Of a stretch of 64,000 nucleotides of DNA, positions 31,250 to 40,852 are shown piece by piece (within the stretch, counting starts at the first letter, position 1; each line of letters opens with the position of its first letter). The position numbers and the translations under genes were made by a program. Below the pieces are notes generated by a model. The model saw only the letters and a list, made by a program, of their open reading frames with translations. It ran no database searches and was not told where the DNA came from. Origin of the DNA: Terriglobia bacterium (GTDB lineage: Bacteria > Acidobacteriota > Terriglobia > Bryobacterales > UBA6623); contig VXRL01000080.1 of assembly GCA_009838515.1 (NCBI GenBank), positions 89,121 through 153,120 of the forward strand, in the 5' to 3' direction.

Positions 31250-31636
31250 ATGCCAGAGATCGAACCTTGGGCCGTCGTCGGTGTCGTGGGGGGCTTCTAC
31301 TTGCTCTTGACCTTGAGGGACTTGAGGAACTTTCTCGTCCAGACGCTAGCATCCGAAGACCCTGAATTCTGTGAACGGTTTTTGCAGAAGTTCTACGGTC
31401 GCACCAGAAGGTACGTGGCCAAGACCAAGGCACGGCTCTACCGAGACGCGCCTCGATTTGAGGGAATGTCACACCCGCTTCCGGGCGGATGGTGGCTGGC
31501 CACACACTGCGCCAATAGCCAGAAGGTTAGGTGGATTAAGGACGCGTGCGAGGTCGCTGGCCTAGAATTCGGGACGGAGTTGGTAGCACACATTCCAAGT
31601 CGGACTGCCAACAAGCAGGAGCAGCCTGCAAGCTAG
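31250..31636 (+). CDS. hypothetical protein with N-terminal membrane anchor
   Basis: MPEIEPWAVVGVVGGFYLLLTLRDLRNFLV... 128 aa; N-terminus similar to that of the SNase gene at 32102. Confidence 0.6.
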   Translation: MPEIEPWAVVGVVGGFYLLLTLRDLRNFLVQTLASEDPEFCERFLQKFYGRTRRYVAKTKARLYRDAPRFEGMSHPLPGGWWLATHCANSQKVRWIKDACEVAGLEFGTELVAHIPSRTANKQEQPAS

Positions 31637-32101
31637 ACCAGTAATCATCCACGACTATTCCAATTGCGCGGCGGACGATTTCATGACGGTCGGTCTCGAC
31701 CCCGACGATGGAGGGAGTGGTGTTCAAATTCCTTCCGAATCTGAGATAGAGAACTGACGTGCGGGAACAGCGCAAGGATACGATATACTAGGCCGCATAA
31801 GGAGTCGGAAGAACCTCACCGTCTTGGGACCATCGCGGAAGAGCCTCGACATAACCACAGGCACGGTGCCCGGCCCTCTGCCCGACCCGCAGCGGTCGAC
31901 AGATCCACAGAAGTAGCCGAAGGCACCTAGCCTAGCTCATATTCCAAGCAGGAAACGAAACGGTGAGTCGAGTGAACGCCGCGGGGATGACTCGTGGGCG
32001 AAGAGCGATATCAGTCTGCGGCGGGGCCGCCGACTGGAAAGAAGGCCGTAGCCCCTCATCCCCCCGCCACAAGGCAGGCACCGCATCATACGATTGAAAC
32101 A

Positions 32102-32680
32102 ATGCCAGTAACCGAACTTTTGATGCTCCTTGCCGTCATGGTGAGCCTCTGTCTCTACCTGTTCTTGAAGGACTTGATGTCCCTTCGTCCCCTCCGTCTC
32201 CGAGGCTCTTCCGTCGCTGCCCGCTTGGCCAGTCTTGCGTTCTGGTGGGCCGGTCGTCCACGAACCATTTCCGGCAGAGCAAGTGTCGGTGACGGCGATG
32301 GCATACTTGTGTCCGGACAGAGAGTCCGGTTTGTCGGCCTCGATGTGCCCAGGTGGGGCCAAGTTGCCAGGGGCCGCGACGGATATTGGTTCAACCACGG
32401 AAGGCATGTCAAGAAGGCGTTGGAACGGTTGATCGAAGGGAAGTCCGTCCACGTTAAGGTTGAGGACTACGACGCCTACGGGCGCGCAGTCGGCATAGTG
32501 ACCTGCAACGGTGAAGATGTCGGGGAATGGCTAGTCCGGGAGGGGCACGCGACCGTTGCGTCCGGTGCCAGATACAAGCACGTCGAACAGGAAGCCCGGG
32601 GAACTCGACGTGGGATGTGGGACCACGGGGTGGGCCTTGACCCCCGCGCGTGGCAACACAGCACTTCAGCGCGGAATTGA
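32102..32680 (+). CDS. membrane-anchored thermonuclease (SNase)-like protein
   Basis: MPVTELLMLLAVMVSLCLYLFLKDL anchor; SNase-like ASVGDGDGILVSGQRVRFVGLDVPRWGQ...VHVKVEDYDAYGRAVGIVTCNGEDVGEWLVREGHATVASGARY...EQEARGTRRGMWDHG. Confidence 0.8.
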   Translation: MPVTELLMLLAVMVSLCLYLFLKDLMSLRPLRLRGSSVAARLASLAFWWAGRPRTISGRASVGDGDGILVSGQRVRFVGLDVPRWGQVARGRDGYWFNHGRHVKKALERLIEGKSVHVKVEDYDAYGRAVGIVTCNGEDVGEWLVREGHATVASGARYKHVEQEARGTRRGMWDHGVGLDPRAWQHSTSARN

Positions 32681-32920
32681 TTCCGCAGCACCTGCGAGCG
32701 ACCGGTCGAGCGGTCGCTCGCGCGGCGACAGAAACCGTCCGCCCACAGCTCGGGGAGCTAGGTCCTACGGTTCGAAAGCACAACGTCGGCTGCCACGGCT
32801 CAGCTCTCGGTCTAGCGGCACTACGTGGGCCGTTCAAGGATCTGGACCCACGGGATACTTGCAACAGAACGGCTTGTGCGTGTTTGAGTGGCCGAGGACC
32901 TGCGAGATACACTTGAGTTC

Positions 32921-33733
32921 ATGAGCAGTGGCCTAACGCTTGGCATTGTCGGGGTAGGAAATCTTGGCGGCGCACTGGCTGAGGGCGCCCTCGAGGCCGG
33001 TGCAGTGGCACGGATCGCTGCATTCGATGTTGCCGAGGAAAGGCTCGGGGAACTCGCCGGTCGCATCGGCCGTTCGTTCGCTCCGGCGAGTATTACCGAG
33101 GTCGCCGGTCAGGCTGACGTGCTGGTGTTCGCTGTCAAGCCACACATCCTTCCGAGAGCGCTTGCAGAGGCTCGGCCCGCGCTGTCGCGGGCCTGTCCGG
33201 TTGTGTCTGTGGCTGCTGGCGTCCAGATCGGCCGCATAGAGGCGGGGCTCCCCGACGAGTGGCCGGTCGTGCGGGCCATGCCCAACCTCGCCATGCTGGT
33301 GGGCGAAAGCGCGACGGCGATCTGCGCAAACCAATTCGCCACCTCAGAGCAGGTGTCGCAAGTCGAATCGATCTTCCGTTCCGTAGGGAGGGTCGTGCGC
33401 GTGGAAGAGCGCCAGATGCACGCTGTCACGGGCTTAACAGGTAGCGGTCCGGCCTACGTGAGCTTGATTGTGGAGGGTCTGGTAGCTGGTGCGATCAAGA
33501 AGGGACTCCAGCCCGCGCTAGCTCAGGAGCTTGCGTGCCAGCTGCTGTTCGGCTCGGCCAAGTTGCTGCTTGAGAAGGGGCTGCATCCGGCAGTGCTGAA
33601 GGATCAGGTCTCGACTCCGGGAGGAACGACCATCGCTGGGCTGCAGGAATTGGAGTCACACGCCGTGCGCGGCGCCTTGCTGGCCGCGGTAGAGGCTGCC
33701 AGCGAACGCTCGGAAGAGCTTGCCCAGGACTGA
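32921..33733 (+). CDS. proC: pyrroline-5-carboxylate reductase
   Basis: LGIVGVGNLGGALAEGAL, VRAMPNLAMLVGESATAIC, GLTGSGPAYVSLIVEGLVAGAIKKGL, DQVSTPGGTTIAGLQELE. Confidence 0.94.
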   Translation: MSSGLTLGIVGVGNLGGALAEGALEAGAVARIAAFDVAEERLGELAGRIGRSFAPASITEVAGQADVLVFAVKPHILPRALAEARPALSRACPVVSVAAGVQIGRIEAGLPDEWPVVRAMPNLAMLVGESATAICANQFATSEQVSQVESIFRSVGRVVRVEERQMHAVTGLTGSGPAYVSLIVEGLVAGAIKKGLQPALAQELACQLLFGSAKLLLEKGLHPAVLKDQVSTPGGTTIAGLQELESHAVRGALLAAVEAASERSEELAQD

Positions 33734-33740
33734 CGAGGCG

Positions 33741-35702
33741 TCACAGCAGGATCCGGCCCTTCAAGCCGAAAGGCTTGGCTATTCCGAAGAAGTCGAGGAT
33801 GGTCGTCGGCAGATCCATGATGTTCGGATGTTCGAAGTTGACCGCATGGCTGCTGAACAGGCATCCAGGCACTAGATCCCTCGCCATGGAATGATCTCCC
33901 CCCCACGCCCACGGATTGAGGTTCAGGATCTCGCTGCCGCTCTCGCCCATCACCGACTCGGAAGATGACCGGTACCCGGGAGTGTACCCGACCAGAAGCT
34001 CCGGCATCTCGCGGGAGAATTCGCCGCCGTAGACTTCTCCTTTGCGATATGCGCGGTGTACCGGGCGCTCGCCAGTGTCCGGGTCGCGGATCGCTTCGAG
34101 CTCCCCCGCGATGCGCTCTGCCAGCCGACCGGCCTCGTCATCGCCCAAGACGCCTTGGCCCTCTCTGCCCAAGCGATTGATATACAGGCCGTTGAACCCT
34201 ATGCCATAGGCTGCCGTGGCTGTCCAGTCGATATCGAGAACGCTCGCCTTGTCCTTGCTCGCGGCTTCGTCCTTGATCGCCAGGTAGCCCTGCTGACGCA
34301 GCCAGGAATTGAGGTGGAACTGGCGGCCGAACGGCGCGAAACCGTGGTCAGAGCACACCAGTAGCAGCGTGTCATCGTCCGCTGCGGGCAGGACGCGGCC
34401 GAGGAGCTTGTCCATTTCTTCGTAAAGGTGGTGGATATACCCCGAGTAGCGGACATCGCTGGCGGCATGCATCGGATGGGTATCGTCCATGTTGCGCCAC
34501 AACATGTGCGTGTCTTGGTCGGTGCTCGAGACGTAGAAAAAGAACAGGCCCTCGCGAAAGCGCTCCCACTCGTGCTCGAAAAGGCGTATGCGGTCCTTGA
34601 GGATCAGCTCGGCCTGCTTGACATAGCCCTCGTCGTCCAGGATGCGGTAGTCGAGGGCCTTGGTGTCCGACGGCAGCCCCTTGGTCCAGAACGGACCGAT
34701 CGCGCTGGCGATCTCGCCGCCGACCTCCTGTGGATGGGAGACAGGCATTGCTTGCGCTGCCGGGTCGATGTTGATGGGAGTGACGTAAAGCTGCAACTGG
34801 GGGTGCGCCTGCTTGAGGTAGAAGCGGCAGATGCCCGCGACACCCACCAGGCCCGAAGCCATTCCGAACCGCACTCTCGTCCAGTCGCTGTACTCGCCTT
34901 CTTGGAGCAGGTGCTGCTGGCCTTGGATAGCAACCAAAACGGCGCTGTTGACCGGATCGACATCAATGGTGAACGGGATCGAGGTGGCGGGCTTGTCCTT
35001 GTGAAGGGAGTCCTCCGGCCCGGCGAGTTCTGTCGTGACGCGGCCCTCGCTGAGCGTGACATGGTGCACGATCCCACCGGTCAAGCTGGGATACAGCTCC
35101 TGCCTGTCAGTCGTGAAGTAGTTGAATCGACCGAACGAGTCTGCCAAGTCTGGCGTTCCCATGCCGCTCAGGGCCCGGGTCGCGGTGTCGTCGACCGGAA
35201 AATTCGTCGGGATCTTGATCACCGTGGAGGGAATCCCGGCATCGGTGAGGTAGGTCCAGAATGGCACCCCGACGCGCTTGTTGACGATGCCCGGGCCGCC
35301 CATGGCGAGTTCGTAGTCGCCCAGGCTGAACGTGCGAGCGGGCGGGCTCGACTCCCAGATCGAGAAGTACGGTTCGTAGGTCAACGGATCGCGCATGATG
35401 AAGTCCGCGATCGTGTGGCTGCCCGGGTCCGTTCCGGTGATGAAGGTGCTCCAAGCGACAGGGCTAAGCGCCGGCATGGTCGTGCCGAGCTCGCGGAACG
35501 AGCCCATCGCTGCCAGCTTGCTAAAGTTCGGAGCCCGCCCTTCGTCCATCAGGGCTTGGATGATCTTGGGGTCAAGACCGTCTAGGCCGAGCACGACCAC
35601 CCGGCGGCCGTTTCCTGGGAGCTGGGGATTCCGACGGCAGCCCAGCCCCGCACTGGAAGCTCCGGCAAGCAGGGAAGTTGCGAACGCCCGTCGCGTGATC
35701 AT
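33741..35702 (-). CDS. alkaline phosphatase family (type I phosphodiesterase/nucleotide pyrophosphatase-like) protein, secreted
   Basis: MITRRAFATSLLAGASSAGLGC (Tat/lipobox-like), VVVLGLDGLDPKIIQALMDEGRAPNFSKLAAMG, DTLLLVCSDHGFAPFGRQFHLN. Confidence 0.88.
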   Translation of the reverse strand: MITRRAFATSLLAGASSAGLGCRRNPQLPGNGRRVVVLGLDGLDPKIIQALMDEGRAPNFSKLAAMGSFRELGTTMPALSPVAWSTFITGTDPGSHTIADFIMRDPLTYEPYFSIWESSPPARTFSLGDYELAMGGPGIVNKRVGVPFWTYLTDAGIPSTVIKIPTNFPVDDTATRALSGMGTPDLADSFGRFNYFTTDRQELYPSLTGGIVHHVTLSEGRVTTELAGPEDSLHKDKPATSIPFTIDVDPVNSAVLVAIQGQQHLLQEGEYSDWTRVRFGMASGLVGVAGICRFYLKQAHPQLQLYVTPINIDPAAQAMPVSHPQEVGGEIASAIGPFWTKGLPSDTKALDYRILDDEGYVKQAELILKDRIRLFEHEWERFREGLFFFYVSSTDQDTHMLWRNMDDTHPMHAASDVRYSGYIHHLYEEMDKLLGRVLPAADDDTLLLVCSDHGFAPFGRQFHLNSWLRQQGYLAIKDEAASKDKASVLDIDWTATAAYGIGFNGLYINRLGREGQGVLGDDEAGRLAERIAGELEAIRDPDTGERPVHRAYRKGEVYGGEFSREMPELLVGYTPGYRSSSESVMGESGSEILNLNPWAWGGDHSMARDLVPGCLFSSHAVNFEHPNIMDLPTTILDFFGIAKPFGLKGRILL

Positions 35703-35750
35703 GATCTGCCGGATCGCGACCAAGCCGCAGCCATCGCTGTCCTACGACCC

Positions 35751-37157
35751 CTAGACACCAGCGAGCGCGAGGTAGTCACGAACGTTGCTAAAGCACAACC
35801 GCCGAACCAGATCGCCCACGAGCGCTTCGTCATTGGGAATCTCACCCTTGGCCATGTCGTTGCCGAGCAGGTTGCACAGCACGCGGCGGAAGTACTCGTG
35901 GCGCGGATAGGACATGAATGAGCGCGAATCCGTCAGCATGCCCACGAAGCGGGACAGCAGGCCGACGTTGGACAGGCAGTTCAACTGCCACTCCATCGCC
36001 TCCTTCTGGTCGAGGTACCACCAGCCCGAGCCGAATTGCATCTTGCCGGGGATCTTGCCGTCCTGGAAGTTGCCCAGCATGGTCGCGAAGGTGTAGTTGT
36101 CGTTCGGGTTGTTGTTGTACAAGATGAGGCGCGGCAGCGCGTCTTCGTGGTCGAGGCGATCCAGGTACCGACCTAGGGCGTCGACCTGGGGCCAGTCTCC
36201 GACCGAATCGAAGCCCGTGTCCGCGCCGGCGGCGCGGAACCCCCGCGTGTTGTTGTTGCGGCGCGCGCCGAGATGCATCTGCTTGGTCCAGCCCCTGGCC
36301 GAATCGAGCTGGCCGAAGTACAGCATCATGAACGCGGCAAACTGGCCGTGCTCGGCTCCCGAGGCGGCAAGCCCGCTCCGCGCCGAGTCGAAGATCGTGC
36401 TGGCAGTAGACTCGGCGGGAAAATTGCAGAAGGCCTGATCCAGGCCGTGGTCTGAGAGGCGGCAGCCCATCTGGTCAAAGAAGTCGTGCCGCTGTTCCAG
36501 CGCGGACAGGAAGTCTTGGAAGGAGCTGATCTTGAGGTTGGCAGCTTGCTCGAGCTTCGCTACCCAAGCGTTAAACGTGTCCGGCTGGTTCACCGTCAAC
36601 GCCCTGTCCGGACGGAAGGCTGGATAGACCTTGGTTTCGAGGTCCGATTCGGCGATCGCTTGGTGGTGAGACAGATCATCTGTCGGATCGTCCGTGGTGC
36701 ACAGAGCCCGGACATCGAACCTGCGAAGAATACCGAACACTCTGAATTCTTCGGTCGCCAGCTTGTCGTTGCAGAGCTGCCAGACTTCTTCAGCATTCGA
36801 TTCGTCGAGCAGGCCGTCGAAGCCGAAATAGCGCTTCAGCTCAAGATGGCTCCAATGGTAAAGAGGGTTGCGCAAGGTATGCGGCATGGTCTTGGCCCAC
36901 GCTAGGAACTTGTCGTGCGGGTCAGCTTCGCCGGTGCAATAGGCTTCGCCCACACCATTGGCGCGCATGGCGCGCCATTTGTAGTGGTCGCCCTCGAGCC
37001 AGATCTCGAATAGGTTCTGGAACTGCCGGTTGGAAGCCACGTCCTGGGGCGGCAGGTGGCAGTGGTAATCGAGGATGGGCTCGTCCTTGGCATAGCCGTG
37101 GTAGAGCCGCTTGGCGTGCTCGGTCTGGAGTAAGAAGTCTTCGTGGATAAAGGACAT
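35751..37157 (-). CDS. uxaC: glucuronate isomerase
   Basis: MSFIHEDFLLQTEHAKRLYHGYAKDEPILDYHCHLPPQDVASNRQFQNLFEIWLEGDHYKWRAMRANGV; CTTDDPTDDLSHH. Confidence 0.96.
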   Translation of the reverse strand: MSFIHEDFLLQTEHAKRLYHGYAKDEPILDYHCHLPPQDVASNRQFQNLFEIWLEGDHYKWRAMRANGVGEAYCTGEADPHDKFLAWAKTMPHTLRNPLYHWSHLELKRYFGFDGLLDESNAEEVWQLCNDKLATEEFRVFGILRRFDVRALCTTDDPTDDLSHHQAIAESDLETKVYPAFRPDRALTVNQPDTFNAWVAKLEQAANLKISSFQDFLSALEQRHDFFDQMGCRLSDHGLDQAFCNFPAESTASTIFDSARSGLAASGAEHGQFAAFMMLYFGQLDSARGWTKQMHLGARRNNNTRGFRAAGADTGFDSVGDWPQVDALGRYLDRLDHEDALPRLILYNNNPNDNYTFATMLGNFQDGKIPGKMQFGSGWWYLDQKEAMEWQLNCLSNVGLLSRFVGMLTDSRSFMSYPRHEYFRRVLCNLLGNDMAKGEIPNDEALVGDLVRRLCFSNVRDYLALAGV

Positions 37158-37369
37158 CCGGCTGCTCCGGCGCAATTCCCATCATACGCACAAGGCGGCC
37201 AAGCGGGGAGGCGAGAGCAATCCGTGGCGTTCCCCTCCGACACGGTACCGCGACATCCACTTCGGGCTTGCGTGGATGGATGGCAATTCTGGAGACGAAG
37301 CGCCATTAGGCGATGTTCGCCATCTTGACAGGCGCGATTTCGTGGGGGTTCCCCATCCTTCTAAGGGTC

Positions 37370-37397
37370 TGTCAGTTTTGCGATCATATTTCTGACA
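37370..37397. promoter_or_regulatory. candidate AbiEi operator: inverted repeat TGTCAG-N16-CTGACA
   Basis: TGTCAG (37370-37375) and CTGACA (37392-37397) are perfect reverse complements, just upstream of the AbiEi-like gene. Confidence 0.4.
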
Positions 37398-37416
37398 TCA
37401 GTAGGAGCAGATCATC

Positions 37417-38013
37417 ATGCCCGGCCTACCTCGCCAGATTGAAGACTACGCGGCGACTTTGCCCGAGGGTGCACCCTTGTGCCCAAGCGCATTGTTGCAT
37501 CTAGGCACTCGCGCGGCGGTCGATCAGGCGTTGTCCCGGCTTGCTCGCCGCGGGCGGCTCATGCGTATCTGCCAGGGCGTCTACATGCGACCGATTAAGA
37601 CACGATTTGGCGAATGCTCGCCTGCAATCGAGAGAGTGATCCCATCGCTATCGAAGTTGTGGGGCGAGGTCATCGTCCCTTGCGGTGGCGGCTCTGCCAA
37701 TGTCCTCGGCCTGACGAACCAGGTGCCGGTACGGTTGGTCTTCCTGACCTCTGGACCTGATCGCAATCTCTGGATTGACGGCCAGCCGGTGGTTTTGCGA
37801 CATGCTCCACGCTGGCAGCTGGTCGCTCCGAATCGGCTTGCTGGCAATATCGTCCGGGCTCTCGCTTGGCTGGGGCCCCAAGAGGTGAATGACGGATTGG
37901 ATCGACTAGCTCCCCGGATTTCGGCTGAGGATCTTGCGGAACTCGCTAGCGTCCGTGCCGTACTGCCAGCCTGGCTCGCAGAGCCGATCAGCCGGTTGGT
38001 GGCCCATGCATAA
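37417..38013 (+). CDS. type IV TA antitoxin, AbiEi/DUF6088 family
   Basis: MPGLPRQIEDYAATLPEGAPLCPSALLHLGTRAAVDQALSRLARRGRLMRICQGVYMRPIKTRFG; wHTH-type AbiEi/DUF6088 pattern, next to an AbiEii-type nucleotidyltransferase with an 8-nt overlap. Confidence 0.85.
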   Translation: MPGLPRQIEDYAATLPEGAPLCPSALLHLGTRAAVDQALSRLARRGRLMRICQGVYMRPIKTRFGECSPAIERVIPSLSKLWGEVIVPCGGGSANVLGLTNQVPVRLVFLTSGPDRNLWIDGQPVVLRHAPRWQLVAPNRLAGNIVRALAWLGPQEVNDGLDRLAPRISAEDLAELASVRAVLPAWLAEPISRLVAHA

Positions 38014-39031
38014 GGCCTGGTTTCCATCCCTGTCGTCCAACGACCGTCAATATGCACTCAGGGTCGCTGCGCCCCGGTGCGGGCGCAGGCCATATTTGCT
38101 CGAAAAGGACATCTGGGTAGTCCAGGCCTTGAGCGTTCTGTTCTCGGCCCCATTTGCCAACGATCTGGTGTTTCAGGGAGGTACGTCGCTCTCGAAGGCC
38201 TACGACATAATCCGGCGCCTTTCGGAGGACATTGACATCACATACGATATTCGGGCCTTCGCCCCTGACTTCGCAGCCGACAGCGAGGAGCCACTACCGC
38301 CCACGCGCAGTCAGGAGAAACGCTGGACGCGGGCGATCCGAGCTCGGCTGGCGGAGTGGACAAAGGAATATGCGTTGCCCGCAGTCCAAGAGGGATTGGC
38401 AAGGAGTCGTTGCGCTGCCGACGTGCGTGCAGACGCTGACCGGATCTACATCGGCTACACACCTCTCTTTGATGGCTATGGATTCGTCAAACCGGAAGTA
38501 AAGCTCGAATTCGGCGCGCGTTCGACCGGCGAGCCGCGGAAGCGGCGTCCCGTCGTCTGCGATGCGTCATTACACCTGCCCGACCTTGCGTTTCCTGCCG
38601 CGTCCCCATCGGTCATGCTGGCCGAGCGCACCTTCTGGGAAAAGGCTACCGCCATGCACGTATTCTGTAAGCGGGAGCGCGGTCGCGGCGACCGGCTTTC
38701 TAGGCACTGGCACGACTTGGTTCGATTGGCCGATGGCGGTTACGCCGCGACCGCGTTGGCCGACCGCAAGCTCGCACGCACCGTCGCACGGAACAAATCC
38801 GTCTTCTTCCGAGAGAAGGACGCGGCGGGCGGTTGGATCGACTATCGAGCGGCGGTGACGGGTGGTTTGCAACTCGTTCCGACCGGCACGGCGCGTGGCG
38901 TGCTTGCCGACGACTATGGCAGGATGCTCCGTGACGGTATGCTCCTCGGCGATGGGGAGACGTTCGAAGACATCATGGGCCGCTGTGCCGATATAGACCT
39001 GAGAGCCAATAGCTACGAGGGCAATGCATAG
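38006..39031 (+). CDS. AbiEii-type nucleotidyltransferase toxin
   Basis: LLEKDIWVVQALSVLFSAPFANDLVFQGGTSLSKAYDIIRRLSEDIDITYD: GG-S and D-x-D motifs of the AbiEii/MNT-like fold. Confidence 0.9.
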   Translation: MHKAWFPSLSSNDRQYALRVAAPRCGRRPYLLEKDIWVVQALSVLFSAPFANDLVFQGGTSLSKAYDIIRRLSEDIDITYDIRAFAPDFAADSEEPLPPTRSQEKRWTRAIRARLAEWTKEYALPAVQEGLARSRCAADVRADADRIYIGYTPLFDGYGFVKPEVKLEFGARSTGEPRKRRPVVCDASLHLPDLAFPAASPSVMLAERTFWEKATAMHVFCKRERGRGDRLSRHWHDLVRLADGGYAATALADRKLARTVARNKSVFFREKDAAGGWIDYRAAVTGGLQLVPTGTARGVLADDYGRMLRDGMLLGDGETFEDIMGRCADIDLRANSYEGNA

Positions 39032-39289
39032 ATTCTGAGCTACGCGTCGAAGTAGGGCGCGGAGCACTCACGTCGACTACTCTTACCGGCTGTGGGGATG
39101 TGGCAAACGCGCAGACCTTGAGCTTGGAAGCCCCAACGTAGCACCACTATGCTGATGCGCACGCCCTCATCATCACGAACACGGCGAACGATGGCGAATG
39201 ACGCTATCGCCGAAGTCTCCGGCCAGTCCTTCTGGACACATGACCGCCGTACCAAACCAATGTCGAAGGACATGCACAAGCCGACACCA

Positions 39290-40852
39290 TCAGCAACAGA
39301 TCATGCTCAGCAGTGCGCGCGCCCTACTCATTCCGACATAGTGGTAAGCCCGCAGACTCTCGCTACGTCCGGGTCTAGGCATATCAACAAGAACAATTAC
39401 CTCGCTCTCAAGGCCTTTGAAATCTCCAATCTGAGCAAAACCGATTGCATTACGATTCGAGTTTCGGGGAGAGAAATGATCCAGAACTGCGATCGAATCG
39501 CGAAATTTCGCGGACAGAGAAGACGTCCAAGAATGCGCAAACACATGGGGCGAAAGTATGACTATGTCTCTCGGGTTGAATCCCTCTCGATCAACTAGCC
39601 TACGCAGCTCTCTCTCTAGAGCTTGGATCGCAGTGTCTGAGTCGGCGACATTGACTTCACGTACAGCCGGGCCATCACCAACCCCTGAATTCCCAATATC
39701 GGCGTCAAGATCACCTTGTATCCGTTGCAGGATCGGCAGAGAGTTCCGGCAATTCGTCTTGAGTGGGATGCGAACCGGGTTAAAACTCTCCAAATAATCA
39801 TAAGCGTCGGGCACATAAGAGCCGCACAAGCCGGATTGATTGTTGGCGTCATGAAAAAAGCACCAACGTCCTTCGCCTATTCCACCCTGTAGATAGTTAT
39901 CCAGCTGGGCCAAGGCATCCATGTTCAATATGTCCTGGCCTTCATCGACGATCAGTGCATCGAATTTCTCGATGCCGACACGCTTGGCTGCGACATGAAT
40001 CGACTCCGCCAAACTGACGGTCAACCCGGGCGCCACGCTACGCTCTAAGAATCCCTTGAGCCACGGCGAATGACAGGTCAGTGCGGTCTTCATTCCAGAT
40101 GCGCCCCAGCGCTTCGCCAATTCAAGCGCTAACATAGTCTTCCCCGTACCAGCACCGCCCGAGCATATCACCCGAGGGTTGGCTTCGACGACATCGATGA
40201 GCCGAAGCTGATCCGCTGTCAGCCGTGCGATGCGCGTTTCGACATTATGGGCAGAAATGTGCAACGGTACCACAGCCTCAAAATCAGGGCGCAAATGCTG
40301 CTGCAAAGCTTTCAGATGCGAAGGGATTGCGGTAGGTTTTCGAGAGTCCTTCACGCGCCAGTGACTGAAAAATATCTCCAGCCACTTCTCGAATTGTCTA
40401 AAGTCCGATCCATCTGCGAGAGTGGCACGGTCCCACTCCGCACTATCAGGAAGCCGATCGACATCTGGCATAACAACTCCGTAGCCCACCACGAACAGAT
40501 TGGCAAGAGAAGCGGGCAACTTTTCCAGTAGACCATGTAGTGCTCCCTCAGCTTGCCTGAATGGAGACTCACGCAAACGCTTGGTTTCACCGTACCGATT
40601 TGTAGTTACCCAGATGCCATCATTGCAGGATACTCCGCCACCCTTCACCTCTAGTACAAAGAGACCATGTGGTCCGCAAACAACAAAGTCGATCTCTCCG
40701 AATCGTTTATATTCATGCCGCGGAAGGTTGAGCGAGTGCATCGAAAACCAAGTAGTTTGGTCTGGGCGGGAAAAGGTTGCACGCAGCTGGTCGAACGTAC
40801 GCAATTCCGCTTGGCTGCTGGTGTTCAATGCTTGGTTAGGAATCATTCGCAT
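39290..40852 (-). CDS. NERD domain-containing SF1 (UvrD-like) helicase, gene 5 of the DISARM-like operon
   Basis: NERD: RFGEIDFVVCGPHGLFVLEVKGGGVSCNDGIW; Walker A CSGGAGTGKTMLALELA; Walker B ALIVDEGQDI; motif VI HYVGMSRARALLSM. Confidence 0.87.
   Translation of the reverse strand: MRMIPNQALNTSSQAELRTFDQLRATFSRPDQTTWFSMHSLNLPRHEYKRFGEIDFVVCGPHGLFVLEVKGGGVSCNDGIWVTTNRYGETKRLRESPFRQAEGALHGLLEKLPASLANLFVVGYGVVMPDVDRLPDSAEWDRATLADGSDFRQFEKWLEIFFSHWRVKDSRKPTAIPSHLKALQQHLRPDFEAVVPLHISAHNVETRIARLTADQLRLIDVVEANPRVICSGGAGTGKTMLALELAKRWGASGMKTALTCHSPWLKGFLERSVAPGLTVSLAESIHVAAKRVGIEKFDALIVDEGQDILNMDALAQLDNYLQGGIGEGRWCFFHDANNQSGLCGSYVPDAYDYLESFNPVRIPLKTNCRNSLPILQRIQGDLDADIGNSGVGDGPAVREVNVADSDTAIQALERELRRLVDREGFNPRDIVILSPHVFAHSWTSSLSAKFRDSIAVLDHFSPRNSNRNAIGFAQIGDFKGLESEVIVLVDMPRPGRSESLRAYHYVGMSRARALLSMICC

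Noticed and set aside
39040-39279. 79-aa minus-strand ORF directly after the NERD-helicase gene as a possible sixth operon gene
   Set aside because: Composition not convincing, no motif, and the region lies between convergent operons; not enough support.
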